DNA of 64,000 bases from Virgibacillus chiguensis (GTDB lineage Bacteria; Bacillota; Bacilli; Bacillales; Amphibacillaceae): NCBI RefSeq assembly GCF_900129865.1, contig NZ_FQXD01000003.1, forward strand, positions 228,645 through 292,644, given 5' to 3'. Positions 37,201 through 45,577 of the stretch are shown here, piece after piece. Below the pieces are notes generated by a model, which was not told the origin of the DNA, made no database searches, and saw only the letters and a list, made by a program, of their open reading frames with translations. Position numbers and translations under genes: made by a program. Position 1 is the stretch's first letter. The number at the start of each line of letters is the position of its first letter.

Positions 37201-37746
37201 ACATACCTTGATGTAGTTATTACGCATTCGGAAAAATGGTTAGGCGTAAAAGCAACACCAGCAGGTATTCTGTATTTCCACGTCCATAATCCGATGATTA
37301 CAGGACAAGACAAGCTTGATGATGCCACGATTGAAAAAGAATTGTTTAAAAAGTATAAGATGCAAGGGCTGTTGTTGGCAGATGAAGATATTGCTAAACT
37401 CATGGACCAAGCTTTAGAATCAGGTGCAAGCCAAATTATTCCAGCCGCAATTAAAAAGAATGGTGGATTTTACAGTTATTCTAAAGTAGCAGATGAAAGG
37501 ACCATGAAGCATTTACAGCAACATGTTCATCAACTGATGACGCAGGCGGGGATAGATATGACACATGGTGCCATTGATTTAAATCCATATTATTTTAAAC
37601 AACAAAATGCTTGTACCCACTGCCCGTTTCAATCTGTATGTCAATTTGATCCGACGATACCAACAAATGATTACCGTAAACTAGCAGATATGAAGCAGGA
37701 TGAAATACTCAAACGGATGCAAGCAGAGGAGGACGCAACATGGTAA
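34249..37746 (+). CDS. addB: AddAB helicase-nuclease, subunit B
   Basis: A 1165-residue subunit of the RecBCD-like AddAB enzyme, which processes double-strand breaks for recombination. N-terminal Walker A is GRVGTGKS. The C-terminal RecB-type nuclease domain has IIDYKSSAKEL, flanked by the four iron-sulfur cysteines: one in YYRCSYQHFAKY (about residue 800) and three in ACTHCPFQSVC near the end. The length equals that of B. subtilis AddB. ATG at 34249 is chosen over an adjacent GTG. It overlaps addA by 7 bp. Confidence 0.94.
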   Translation: MGLRFITGRVGTGKSGRIFDEIKEKLLDQPQGAAIFYLVPDQMTFQQEYNLFKDKDIRGSIRAQVVSFSRLAWRVLQETGGGNKPFISTIGMQMMLRKIMEEKQGEWHVFQHAMEKHGFIEQLETMITEFKRYAITPELLQAKMEHMNSYVHKKTGEESLLHKLEDLLYIYEKLLLSLQGKYIDGEDQLQLLADKIAHSRLLEHAEIYIDGFYRFTPTELIVIEALLKKCKQVTVALTVDKPEEEPTSEVDLFYQTKETFYALKQLAASIDVTVEETMKLDPAYGRFRNRPYFAHLEQYFDHRPAPTYEQPVPIQIAEAVHPRAEVEGAAQQIIHLVRDEGYRYQDMALFIRQTDMYHDLIATIFHDYDIPVFIDEKRTMLNHPLMEFIRSALDVVEGNWRYDAVFRLLKTSFVPILDKEYPLTADAIDELENYVLEYGVRSRASWFSKKDWIFQRFRGFDQLSQTDTERETQLRINRYRQQVVKAFEGFDTQLREAETVKEKCVCLYELMEELQVPTKLEQLRAEYDEQAEIEKGREQEQVWDAIIQLLDEMVEMVGEETMSLPVFRKTLEAGLETLKFAHVPPSIDHVIVGSIDRSRISDIRCAFLLGVNEGIWPMKPPVDGLINEQERNLLADHGVQLAETSKRQLLDDWFYMYVSFTVASDQLWISYPLSDEEGNTKMPSQLIKRIENLFPSCCEHQLLQEPDELLEADRFVTTPHKTRAALTAQLARYRKGYPIKPIWWHVLNWYIMQEKKNGTTYRILQSLYYQNKPSNLSSETVEQLYPKQIQASVSRLETYYRCSYQHFAKYSLGLEERRTYKLDAPDIGQLFHEALKTITEWIQQGNKEFSQLTQADAVSYAHQAITKLSPILQHQILHSSNRYQYIQQKLEEVIARATYVLSEQARRSHFSPVGLELGFGNNQDLPPLTVPLQNGFELMLRGRIDRVDKAVKDDELFLRIIDYKSSAKELNLLEVYYGLALQMLTYLDVVITHSEKWLGVKATPAGILYFHVHNPMITGQDKLDDATIEKELFKKYKMQGLLLADEDIAKLMDQALESGASQIIPAAIKKNGGFYSYSKVADERTMKHLQQHVHQLMTQAGIDMTHGAIDLNPYYFKQQNACTHCPFQSVCQFDPTIPTNDYRKLADMKQDEILKRMQAEEDATW

Positions 37747-40700
37747 GCTGGACAACGGAACAAGAAGAAGCTATCTATACAAAAGGGTCGGATATTCTTG
37801 TTGCAGCAGCTGCAGGTTCAGGGAAAACAGCGGTTTTGGTGGAACGAATTATTCAAAAACTGTTAGATAAGGAGCAACCTGTAGATATTGACTCCTTACT
37901 TGTGGTTACATTTACGAATGCTGCTGCACAAGAAATGCGTAATCGAGTTGGGGATGCCTTAGAAAAAGCTTTAGAAGAAAACCCAGCTTCGTTACACTTG
38001 AAAAAACAATTATCGTTATTGCAACGGGCATCTATTTCCACACTACATGCATTTTGTTTAGATGTTGTTAAACAATATGCTTATTTGTTAGATATTGATC
38101 CAGCTTTTCGGATTGCAAATAATATGGAAGCAGAACTGATAAAGCAGGAAGTATTAGACGACTTATTTGAAAGCTGGTATGGAACGGATGCAGAAGAGCA
38201 AGAAGCTTTTTTTCAAGTTGTTGACCGTTTTTCCAGTGATCGAAGCGATGCAGATGTAGAGACATTAATTTTACAATTATATGAGTTTGCAGTAAAAAAC
38301 CCTTGGCCCGATCAATGGTTAGACCAATTAGCGGAAGCTTATGATATACCAGAAACGGTTCGAGAAAGTGAGCTAATCTGGCTTAAGATTTTGAAACGTG
38401 AAGTGAAAGAACAGTTAAACGCCATGAAAGAGGAAATAGAGCAAGCAATGAACGTAACAAGAGAAAGTGATGGGCCTTATCATTATGCCGATACACTCGA
38501 GAAGGATTTGGTACTCGTTCATGAAGCGAGCGCTCATTTGAATGACTGGCAACAATTGCATGATTGGATTGAAGCGAGTACGTTTGCTAAGCTATCTAGT
38601 AAAAAAGTAGAGGTGAATGAGGAAAAGAAAAAACAAGTAAAAAAATTAAGAGAAAGTTATAAAAAACGCTGGACAGCAATGAAGCAAAGTTGGTTTGCTA
38701 GAGATTTAAAAAGCCACCTAGAAGATATGCGGGAAATGGCTCCGATTATGAAACAGTTAGCTTTCCTCGTGAAAGCATTTAAAGCGAAGTTTCAAGAAGA
38801 AAAAAAAGGACGTGCTCTCGTCGATTTCTCCGACTTAGAGCATTTATGTTTGCAAATATTGCTTGAAGATAGAAATGTGGATAAGCCAAAGCCATCAAAA
38901 GTGGCAGAAAGTTTGCAAGAGCAGTATACAGAAATACTCATTGATGAGTATCAAGATACAAACCTTGTTCAAGAGACTATTTTATCACTTATAAGCAATC
39001 AAACAGGTGCGGGAAACAGATTCATGGTGGGGGATGTTAAACAAAGCATTTATCGTTTTCGCCACGCAGAGCCGTCTTTGTTTATAAAAAAGTATAATCG
39101 TTTTGCTCAATCTGAACATTTTGCTAAACGAATCGACTTGTCGCGTAATTTTAGAAGCCGTAGCCAAGTTTTAATGGCAACAAATTATTTATTTAGACAA
39201 ATCATTGATGAATCGCTTGGAGAAATAAATTATGATGCAAATGCAGAGCTCATTTATGGAAATAAGATGTATGACAACTTTCCTAATACAACCCTAAATC
39301 CAGAATTAATTATTATTGATCGGGAAACGAATGAGCGTAAAGAAACAGACTTGGATCATTCCATGGACTTCGAGAAAGCAGAACTAGAAGCGCGAATGTA
39401 TGCAAAAAAAATAAAGCAATGGATTGGGCAAGAAAATGGTCAACCTTTACAAGTCGTAGATAAAAAATCAGAGCAACAACGTGACGTGCAGTATCGAGAT
39501 ATTGTTATCTTGCTGCGTTCCATGACGGATGCACCTGTGATTACAGATGAGCTGAAAAAACAAGGAATTCCTGTTTATGCAGAATTGTCGACAGGCTATT
39601 TTGCAGCGATTGAAGTAAAAGTCATGATTAGTTTTTTAAAAGTGATAGATAACCCACGGCAGGATATTCCTTTAGCCTCTGTTTTGCGTTCACCAATTGT
39701 CGGTCTAAATGAAGAAGAATTAACTACCATTCGGTTAGCGAGAAAAAAACAAACCTATTATGAGGCATTACTATCCTACGAAAAAGAGCATGCCAATGCA
39801 TTAGCTGATAAAATCACCATGTTTTTAGAATCGTTACAACGATTACGTAAAGCCACAAGACAAGTAGCTTTATCGGAGTTAATTTGGCAAATTTATCGAG
39901 AAACGAAATATTATGATTATGTTGGTGGTATGCCAGGAGGTAGGCAAAGGCAGGCTAACCTCCGTGCATTGTATGATCGGGCACGAACGTATGAAGCAAC
40001 CTCTTTCCGTGGGTTATTCCGTTTTCTTCGCTTTATAGAACGTATGGAAGAGAGGAAGGAAGATCTAGGCGCTGCAAGAGCTTTGAGTGAACAGGAAGAT
40101 GTTGTAAGGATTATGACGATCCATAAAAGTAAAGGTTTGGAATTTCCTGTAGTGTTACTAGGTGGCATGGATAAGCAATTTAATTTAAGTGATTTAAATC
40201 AAAAATATTTATTGCATAAAGATTATGGTTTTGCTAGCAAGTATATTGATCCAGTTAAACGACTATCCTATCCTACGCTTTATTATCATGCATTAAGACG
40301 GGAAATGTTACGTGATCAATTAGCGGAGGAGATGCGCGTTTTATATGTCGCATTAACTCGAGCCAAAGAAAAGCTTGTTATGATTGGAAGTGTGGCATCT
40401 TTTGATAAGAAAAAGGAAAAATGGCAAGCCGTTCAAAACCATCTTTACTGGGTGCTACCGACTCATGGACGAATAGAAGCAAAAACATACCTTGATTGGG
40501 TTGCCCCTGCACTAGTACGGCATCATGAAAATGAAGTATTACGACTAGGAGAAATAGGAGAACAAGTAAAAGAAGAAATTCAACAAGACCCTTCTAGTTG
40601 GGAAATTCACATCATTCACGCTAACGAGCTTGAAGTAACAGGGAAGCAAGCTGATGGTGAATTAGATCAGCTTTATCAACACATTTCTGAATGGACTCCG

Positions 40701-41456
40701 TTTACATTATCCAGCGACAAGTTAGCAAAAAAGGTGCAACAACGTTTGAGTGATACGTATCCTTATATACACGCTGCGCAATCCAGAGCGAAACAAACGG
40801 TAACCGAATTAAAGCGGCAGCAGGAACTAAAAGATGAATATAGTAGTGATCATTTAATTACACCTAGGCAAAGACCAATTATGAAACGCCCTGTTTTTAT
40901 GCAAAAGGAAAAGAAAGTATCAGCTGCTGAAAAGGGTACCTTTATGCATAAAGTAATGCAACATTTACCACTGCATCGTTCGTTGACGTATGAGGAGATT
41001 GAAGCGGAATTAGAAAAAATGGTGGAAAAAGAAATGATTGGTCGAGAGGCTGTCGAAGAAATAGATATTACAGCTATTGAACATTTTTATCAAACGCCAA
41101 TTGCTCAGAAAATGGCAACAGCTCCTTATGTGCAACGAGAAATTCCGTTTAGTTTAACCATTCCAGCCACAGAAGTATATCATGATTGGCAAGGAAAAGA
41201 AGATGATGTATTAATACAAGGTGTAATCGATGCGATTATTTCGACAAAGGATGGTTGGATTATACTGGACTATAAAACGGACTCCATTCACGGAGAATGG
41301 TCCGAGTTAGTAGAGGAAAAGTTGTTGCGAAGATATCAAACACAAATGGATCTTTACCGCCATGCAGTTGAAACGATTTGGAGACAGCCAGTATTGGAAA
41401 CATATCTTTATTTCTTTACAAAACAGGCGCTTGTTCAGGTGCCGTCCAGAAGATAA
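37740..41456 (+). CDS. addA: AddAB helicase-nuclease, subunit A
   Basis: A 1238-residue UvrD-like helicase fused to a RecB-type nuclease. Walker A is AAAGSGKTAVLVERI, motif II LIDEYQDTN, motif III GDVKQSIYRFRHAEP, and the later motif VRIMTIHKSKGLEFPVV. The C-terminal nuclease has WIILDYKTDSI. The subunit unwinds DNA ends and responds to Chi. The start lies inside the end of addB, indicating coupling. The sbcDC genes that follow in B. subtilis are missing; gerP comes next. Confidence 0.94.
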   Translation: MVSWTTEQEEAIYTKGSDILVAAAAGSGKTAVLVERIIQKLLDKEQPVDIDSLLVVTFTNAAAQEMRNRVGDALEKALEENPASLHLKKQLSLLQRASISTLHAFCLDVVKQYAYLLDIDPAFRIANNMEAELIKQEVLDDLFESWYGTDAEEQEAFFQVVDRFSSDRSDADVETLILQLYEFAVKNPWPDQWLDQLAEAYDIPETVRESELIWLKILKREVKEQLNAMKEEIEQAMNVTRESDGPYHYADTLEKDLVLVHEASAHLNDWQQLHDWIEASTFAKLSSKKVEVNEEKKKQVKKLRESYKKRWTAMKQSWFARDLKSHLEDMREMAPIMKQLAFLVKAFKAKFQEEKKGRALVDFSDLEHLCLQILLEDRNVDKPKPSKVAESLQEQYTEILIDEYQDTNLVQETILSLISNQTGAGNRFMVGDVKQSIYRFRHAEPSLFIKKYNRFAQSEHFAKRIDLSRNFRSRSQVLMATNYLFRQIIDESLGEINYDANAELIYGNKMYDNFPNTTLNPELIIIDRETNERKETDLDHSMDFEKAELEARMYAKKIKQWIGQENGQPLQVVDKKSEQQRDVQYRDIVILLRSMTDAPVITDELKKQGIPVYAELSTGYFAAIEVKVMISFLKVIDNPRQDIPLASVLRSPIVGLNEEELTTIRLARKKQTYYEALLSYEKEHANALADKITMFLESLQRLRKATRQVALSELIWQIYRETKYYDYVGGMPGGRQRQANLRALYDRARTYEATSFRGLFRFLRFIERMEERKEDLGAARALSEQEDVVRIMTIHKSKGLEFPVVLLGGMDKQFNLSDLNQKYLLHKDYGFASKYIDPVKRLSYPTLYYHALRREMLRDQLAEEMRVLYVALTRAKEKLVMIGSVASFDKKKEKWQAVQNHLYWVLPTHGRIEAKTYLDWVAPALVRHHENEVLRLGEIGEQVKEEIQQDPSSWEIHIIHANELEVTGKQADGELDQLYQHISEWTPFTLSSDKLAKKVQQRLSDTYPYIHAAQSRAKQTVTELKRQQELKDEYSSDHLITPRQRPIMKRPVFMQKEKKVSAAEKGTFMHKVMQHLPLHRSLTYEEIEAELEKMVEKEMIGREAVEEIDITAIEHFYQTPIAQKMATAPYVQREIPFSLTIPATEVYHDWQGKEDDVLIQGVIDAIISTKDGWIILDYKTDSIHGEWSELVEEKLLRRYQTQMDLYRHAVETIWRQPVLETYLYFFTKQALVQVPSRR

Positions 41457-41590
41457 TGATATTTATAAACGTTGCTCCTATTTATTCTAAGATTCTTTGT
41501 AGAATGGACAAGCAATGGTGAGAAATAATAGCCCTTAGATACTCTATTTTGTATTGCATGCGGATTAGTACTACTGATCCGCGGGCGATG

Positions 41591-41634
41591 AAAGACTATG
41601 CCGTGGAGTTTGCTACATCCACGGCATAGTCTTT
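41591..41634. terminator. Long perfect hairpin between addA and gerPF
   Basis: AAAGACTATGCCGTGGA (41591-41607) pairs over 17 bp with its exact complement (41618-41634). It overlaps the last base pairs of the gerPF stop codon and probably ends transcription of both convergent operons, although T runs are short. Confidence 0.8.
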
Positions 41635-41851
41635 AAGCATTTGCAGTTAAATTTTGGTCGTTTATATCTGGGTCAAATGGATTGGTTGAACTTACACCAT
41701 TATTTGTGCATGTGAAATCTCCAGTGTTTAAGGAACCAGAACCAGCATTTGTTTTTGTGGATTCTTTTGGAGCAACATAAAAGGAATCACCAAAATTTAC
41801 GACCCCACCACTCACACTAACAATTTTAATCGGACCAACAATAGAAGGCAT
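41633..41851 (-). CDS. gerPF: Spore germination protein GerPF
   Basis: A 72-residue spore-coat protein with the MPSIVGPIKIVSVSGGVVNFGD start and the SGSLNTGDF motif shared with GerPA. GerP proteins make the coat permeable to germinants. It is the last gene of the cluster and is separated from gerPE by 167 bp containing a SigK-like promoter, unlike the tight packing of the others. Confidence 0.9.
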   Translation of the reverse strand: MPSIVGPIKIVSVSGGVVNFGDSFYVAPKESTKTNAGSGSLNTGDFTCTNNGVSSTNPFDPDINDQNLTANA

Positions 41852-41884
41852 AGGAAACCACCTTTTGAAAAAATTCTGTTTCTA

Positions 41885-41911
41885 TAGCGTATGACTTTAT
41901 TAGCTATTGGT
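41885..41911 (-). promoter_or_regulatory. SigK-like promoter of gerPF
   Basis: Minus strand: AC (41910-41911), a 16-bp spacer, then CATACGCTA (41885-41893), matching the mother-cell SigK consensus AC-N16-CATANNNTA. GerP genes are known to be made in the late mother cell. Confidence 0.55.
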
Positions 41912-42018
41912 GCGTATGGTTTGTTTCGGATATAAGATGCTGTAAGACTCTTCAAAAATGGAAAGATTTTGCCTTGATAAATCTAAACGGGAGATAACAG
42001 CAGCTAAATCCCCAATTT

Positions 42019-42402
42019 TTATTCATAAGATTCACTTGTATCTTTTAGCTTACGGAAATGCTTCACACGAGCCTCTGCATAGACTCTTGTTAAATTACCA
42101 ATTTGTAGTAAAGAAGAACTACTTACGCCGATACTTGCAACATTCGCCACATGAATGCTCCCTTTGTGGTGGGTCGTTGACTTGTTTACGAGCATTTTTG
42201 TTACTGGCCAATACGTATCTCGCTTAAATAGTGGGTAATTGAATGTTTCTTCATCACGTTTAGAAAAAACAGGGGTTTGTTTTTGAATAGCAATGCCTTT
42301 AAATTTTAACGCAGCATTTTCTGTATCCCCAATGGAAAGTATACTACTTGTGGATACAGAGTTAGTAAACAAATTATCAACAATGGATGTTCTTTTTTTC
42401 AT
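42019..42402 (-). CDS. gerPE: Spore germination protein GerPE
   Basis: A 127-residue protein with two copies of the short motif found in small GerP proteins, SSSILSIGDT near the N-terminus and SSSSLLQIGN near the C-terminus. The order in the cluster identifies it as GerPE. It starts 14 bp after gerPD. Confidence 0.85.
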   Translation of the reverse strand: MKKRTSIVDNLFTNSVSTSSILSIGDTENAALKFKGIAIQKQTPVFSKRDEETFNYPLFKRDTYWPVTKMLVNKSTTHHKGSIHVANVASIGVSSSSLLQIGNLTRVYAEARVKHFRKLKDTSESYE

Positions 42403-42416
42403 TTCCCTCCCCCCTT

Positions 42417-42593
42417 TTACGTAAGTGCTAACGGTACGATATTTCCTAACGTAAATGCTTCGGGCGGTGTATCGAAAAAGGATGAAAGAAGAAATTGCTC
42501 ATTGTCCCCAATTAGAAACACAGATGATGAGGATACGTTGTCAACTTGAACATTACCAATATTTAATCCCCAATTATGAACTTCCATATTCAT
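42417..42593 (-). CDS. gerPD: Spore germination protein GerPD
   Basis: A 58-residue protein, MNMEVHNWGLNIGNVQVDNV then SSSSVFLIGDNEQF. The SSSSVFLIGD motif is shared with GerPA, PB and PE. It begins 2 bp after the gerPC stop, with its AAAGGAG ribosome site inside gerPC, so the two are coupled. The size and position match GerPD. Confidence 0.88.
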   Translation of the reverse strand: MNMEVHNWGLNIGNVQVDNVSSSSVFLIGDNEQFLLSSFFDTPPEAFTLGNIVPLALT

Positions 42594-42595
42594 AG

Positions 42596-43174
42596 CTATT
42601 CTCCTTTAGATCTTTGGGTATCCATATATTTTCGTAGCGATTGTTTAATTTCATGTTTTACGTTGTCGGATATAAATTGGTGGATGTCATCTCTTGTTTG
42701 TAAGTTTTTTTCGTTATATGCTTCGTTTTCGTAAAAGGCAATTCGTCCTGGTAACTGTTTGATCATATCTTGAATCAAAATGGGAGGATAACCGTCATCC
42801 ATATTTACATTATATTCTGCTGCCATTTGATTAATTATATTTGTGCCGTTTTGATGCAAATAATCATTTAATTCTGCTTGTATCGTTTGTTTTAAAGGGG
42901 CTTGATAGTTTGGAGGTTTCGGTTGATCAATAAAGCTGCCGTCTAGATTAGCCAAATCTTGTGGAGATAAACCAATATGAAGTGTTCCATCTAATTGTTC
43001 AATTTTTAGTTGGTCAAAATGATATTCTACTTTTTCGATATGATTAGATTTTGTGTTCTGTAGCTTTTCTTCTAATTCATTTACTCGTGCTGTTAATTGT
43101 TGAATTAACGCTTCCTGCTGTCTCATGTATTCATGTATATCGTACATATAAGCGGACCAGTTTGAATGGTTCAT
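42596..43174 (-). CDS. gerPC: Spore germination protein GerPC
   Basis: A 192-residue protein with an N-terminal coiled coil (QQLTARVNELEEKLQN) and a C-terminal globular part, unlike the other small GerP proteins. Size and gene order fit GerPC. GGAGGGAG precedes the ATG. Confidence 0.88.
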   Translation of the reverse strand: MNHSNWSAYMYDIHEYMRQQEALIQQLTARVNELEEKLQNTKSNHIEKVEYHFDQLKIEQLDGTLHIGLSPQDLANLDGSFIDQPKPPNYQAPLKQTIQAELNDYLHQNGTNIINQMAAEYNVNMDDGYPPILIQDMIKQLPGRIAFYENEAYNEKNLQTRDDIHQFISDNVKHEIKQSLRKYMDTQRSKGE

Positions 43175-43247
43175 GGAACTCCCTCCTCTGCCATACCTAG
43201 ACGAATGCCTATGTTTACTATATGCTAAAAGTCGAGAAATGTGCAGT

Positions 43248-43448
43248 TTAGGGAGCTAAAGGAACCAATGGAACTGCTTCTTGAATAACTTCGGCTGTTG
43301 GCGCAGGTTCCGTATAACCACCGGTATTGTAAATGTCAGATTGGGATTGAACACTTCCCGTACTACCAATTTGTAGAACAGATGAATTCGTAATAGCTCC
43401 AACTTTAATCATATAAATACTTATGGTTTGATGCACGGTTAAAGGCAT
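43248..43448 (-). CDS. gerPB: Spore germination protein GerPB
   Basis: A 66-residue protein, MPLTVHQTISIYMIKVGAI, with NSSVLQIGSTGSVQSQSDIY, followed by a Pro/Ala/Val-rich tail. Motif and position identify GerPB. It starts 21 bp after the gerPA stop. Confidence 0.87.
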   Translation of the reverse strand: MPLTVHQTISIYMIKVGAITNSSVLQIGSTGSVQSQSDIYNTGGYTEPAPTAEVIQEAVPLVPLAP

Positions 43449-43469
43449 TTACATCACTCCTGTCACCTT

Positions 43470-43682
43470 TTAGTTATAAGACATATCTACTTTATCTGAA
43501 TCGTATATATATGTTTTAGCATTTCCTAAGTTTACGCGAATCCCGTTGCCGGTATTAAAGGACCCTCCACCAGCAAATGTTTTAGCAGTACTATTCGGAG
43601 ACATCGAGTAAACGTCACCAATATTAAAAATACTGGAAGATGATAAGTTAACGACTTTCACTGCCCCTACTTTCGCTGGCAT
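43470..43682 (-). CDS. gerPA: Spore germination protein GerPA
   Basis: A 70-residue protein, MPAKVGAVKVVNLSSSSIFN, with TFAGGGSFNTGNG. It is a paralogue of GerPF and the first gene of the cluster. GAGGAGG is well placed before the ATG. A repeat-B copy lies directly upstream. Confidence 0.9.
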   Translation of the reverse strand: MPAKVGAVKVVNLSSSSIFNIGDVYSMSPNSTAKTFAGGGSFNTGNGIRVNLGNAKTYIYDSDKVDMSYN

Positions 43683-44095
43683 TTCAATACCTCCTCTTTA
43701 ACGAGACAAAGCTTTTTTTCACTATAGGAAAGTGTACAACTTTCGCTTTATAGTATGAATTAAGTTTTTCTAACAATAAGGAGAAGTTTACTTTAGGTAA
43801 TTTCGCTTATTATTAAGTTATGTATAAAAAATAAATTGTTGAGGAATTAAAAGAAGAAATATGTTACATTTGTTTAAAAATTTAGCTTGTGATTTGTTGT
43901 TTCTTTTCTTATAGTTAAATAAAAGGAACATTCGTAAATCCATTTCGAAGCTTCTTGTGTTAAGAATACATAAAATGTTTTTGATTTGCCCACAAGCGAT
44001 TTTTTATTGTTTAAGGTATTATAGGTGTTTTTCACCATAAAGAATGATTGTTTTTTCTAATGACAATTAAACTAATAAAGGAAAGGGATGTGTTT
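43683..44095. other. Divergent gap between gerPA and the DUF418 gene
   Basis: About 410 bp. A repeat-B copy lies at 43719-43775 and carries CATACTATA on the minus strand, a match to the SigK -10 box, 67 bp before gerPA; no matching -35 AC is present. The remainder is AT-rich with no gene seen. Confidence 0.45.
43719..43775 (+). repeat. Short dispersed repeat (family B), possibly acting as gerP promoter
   Basis: CACTATAGGAAAGTGTACAA, TTTATAGTATGAATTAAG, TTTTTCTAA. It differs from the usual core TATAGTATAAG by one A-to-G change, which creates CATACTATA on the other strand. Confidence 0.75.
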
Positions 44096-45271
44096 ATGAA
44101 TCAACAAGCTTCACCTGTGCAAACAAAAGACAGACTGCATTGGGTAGATGCTGCAAGGGGATTTGCCATTTTTGGCATACTAATTGTTAATATGCTGTCA
44201 TTTAGCTCTCCTTACTTTACATACAGAGGAGAAGGGTTAGTTTGGAATAATCCTGAAGATGAGGTAACGCTTGCTGTTATTGATATCGTTTTTCAAGCGA
44301 GCTTTTACAGTTTATTTTCTTTTTTATTTGGATTTGGCCTCCAATTAATGACGGATCGTCTCCAATTAAAAAAGTTAGAAGCTGTTCCGCTTCTAACTCG
44401 AAGACTTTTATTTTTGTTATTATTTGGAGTGATTCATGCATTTGTAATTTGGTATGGTGATATCTTAATTACCTATGCTCTAGTCGGTTTACTTGCATTG
44501 TTATTTTTGAAAGTAAAGGAGAGGACTTTAATTTATTGGGCTGTGGGGCTATTAGGAGGGTTTGTTGGCTTTATTACATTTATTTCCTATTTGGCGAGAA
44601 CATGGATAGCTATGTATGGACAAGAGCCATTAAAGCCAGTTGAACCTATTATTGCAAATTATCAAAGTAACTCCTTTACTACTATTTGGTCACAAAATGC
44701 GCAAGATTGGCTGTTTGGGAGTGGATTAGGTCTCTTCTTTCTTCCCTTTTTACTCTTGCCATTATTTTTAGTGGGTATGTATTTTGCAAGAAAACGTTGG
44801 TTACATCATCCAATGCAACATAAATCAGTACTAAAAAAGTTATGGGTGTATTCGCTTATTTTGTTTTTAGTGTTTAAATTAGGGCCGTATTTCTTTGGTA
44901 ACCCATTGTGGTTTGAAATTGCCCAAGATAGTATTGGAGGCTTGTTCTCTGCCTTGTTTTATATTTTGTCCATTACACTATTGGGACAAACAGAATTAGG
45001 TGCTAAATTGATGCAACCATTTAACTATGTTGGGAGAATGGCATTTACCAACTATATTATGCAATCTATCCTTTGTGTTCTCTTGTTTTATGGGATTGGA
45101 TTAGGTTGGTATGGTCAAACTCCCCCGTTACAAGGTGTAGGTATAGCCATTATTATTTATGGTTTGCAAATGATATATAGTAGTATATGGTTAAGGAAGT
45201 TCCGTTATGGGCCTTTGGAGTGGTTATGGAGAAGTCTTACTTATGGAAAGATGCAACTTATGGGCAAATAA
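44096..45271 (+). CDS. DUF418 family membrane protein
   Basis: A 391-residue protein with about eight to nine membrane helices. The N-terminal RLHWVDAARGFAIFGILIVN and the C-terminal half, including YVGRMAFTNYIMQSI, are typical of the DUF418/YeiB group, which is related to acyltransferase-3 membrane proteins. The substrate is unknown. ATG at 44096 follows GGAAAGGGATG; 16 further codons of open frame upstream have no ribosome site. Confidence 0.85.
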   Translation: MNQQASPVQTKDRLHWVDAARGFAIFGILIVNMLSFSSPYFTYRGEGLVWNNPEDEVTLAVIDIVFQASFYSLFSFLFGFGLQLMTDRLQLKKLEAVPLLTRRLLFLLLFGVIHAFVIWYGDILITYALVGLLALLFLKVKERTLIYWAVGLLGGFVGFITFISYLARTWIAMYGQEPLKPVEPIIANYQSNSFTTIWSQNAQDWLFGSGLGLFFLPFLLLPLFLVGMYFARKRWLHHPMQHKSVLKKLWVYSLILFLVFKLGPYFFGNPLWFEIAQDSIGGLFSALFYILSITLLGQTELGAKLMQPFNYVGRMAFTNYIMQSILCVLLFYGIGLGWYGQTPPLQGVGIAIIIYGLQMIYSSIWLRKFRYGPLEWLWRSLTYGKMQLMGK

Positions 45272-45285
45272 ATCATGAAACACTG

Positions 45286-45320
45286 AAAAAGCAGCTTGGA
45301 ACAGTGCCAAGCTGCTTTTT
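45286..45320 (+). terminator. Terminator of the DUF418 gene
   Basis: AAAAAGCAGCTTGG (45286-45299) pairs perfectly with CCAAGCTGCTTTTT (45307-45320). Confidence 0.92.
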
Positions 45321-45364
45321 TATGGTCTGGTATATCATAAAATTTTATATCTATGGATAAACTT

Positions 45365-45575
45365 AGCCACGTCCGGCTCCAGCGCCAGCAACTAGGCGAC
45401 TTCACTCCATTGCCCGAAGCTAAATCATCATCGGTTCGTTCTAAGTAGGAAGACCGACTAAAGACGGGTTTACCGGAGGGCGCCGGCATACTCCTGTTGC
45501 AGGAGCATGATTCCTAAAACTTTCGTTGCTTCGTTCCACTCGCTACGTTGCTAACCGGGCGCCCCGAGCCTTTGT
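45365..45575 (-). repeat. Dispersed repeat family A, full-length copy
   Basis: 211 bp, ending 2 bp from the rocD stop codon. On the minus strand it runs from CGCCCGGTTAGCAACGTAGC through GCCGGCGCCCTCCGGTAAAC to AGTTGCTGGCGCTGGAGCCG. It aligns over its full length with 27207 and 61989. Confidence 0.9.
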
Positions 45576-45577
45576 TC

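Noticed and set aside
41958..42227. Plus-strand frame across gerPE
   Set aside because: It is antisense to a recognised gene and has no ribosome site.
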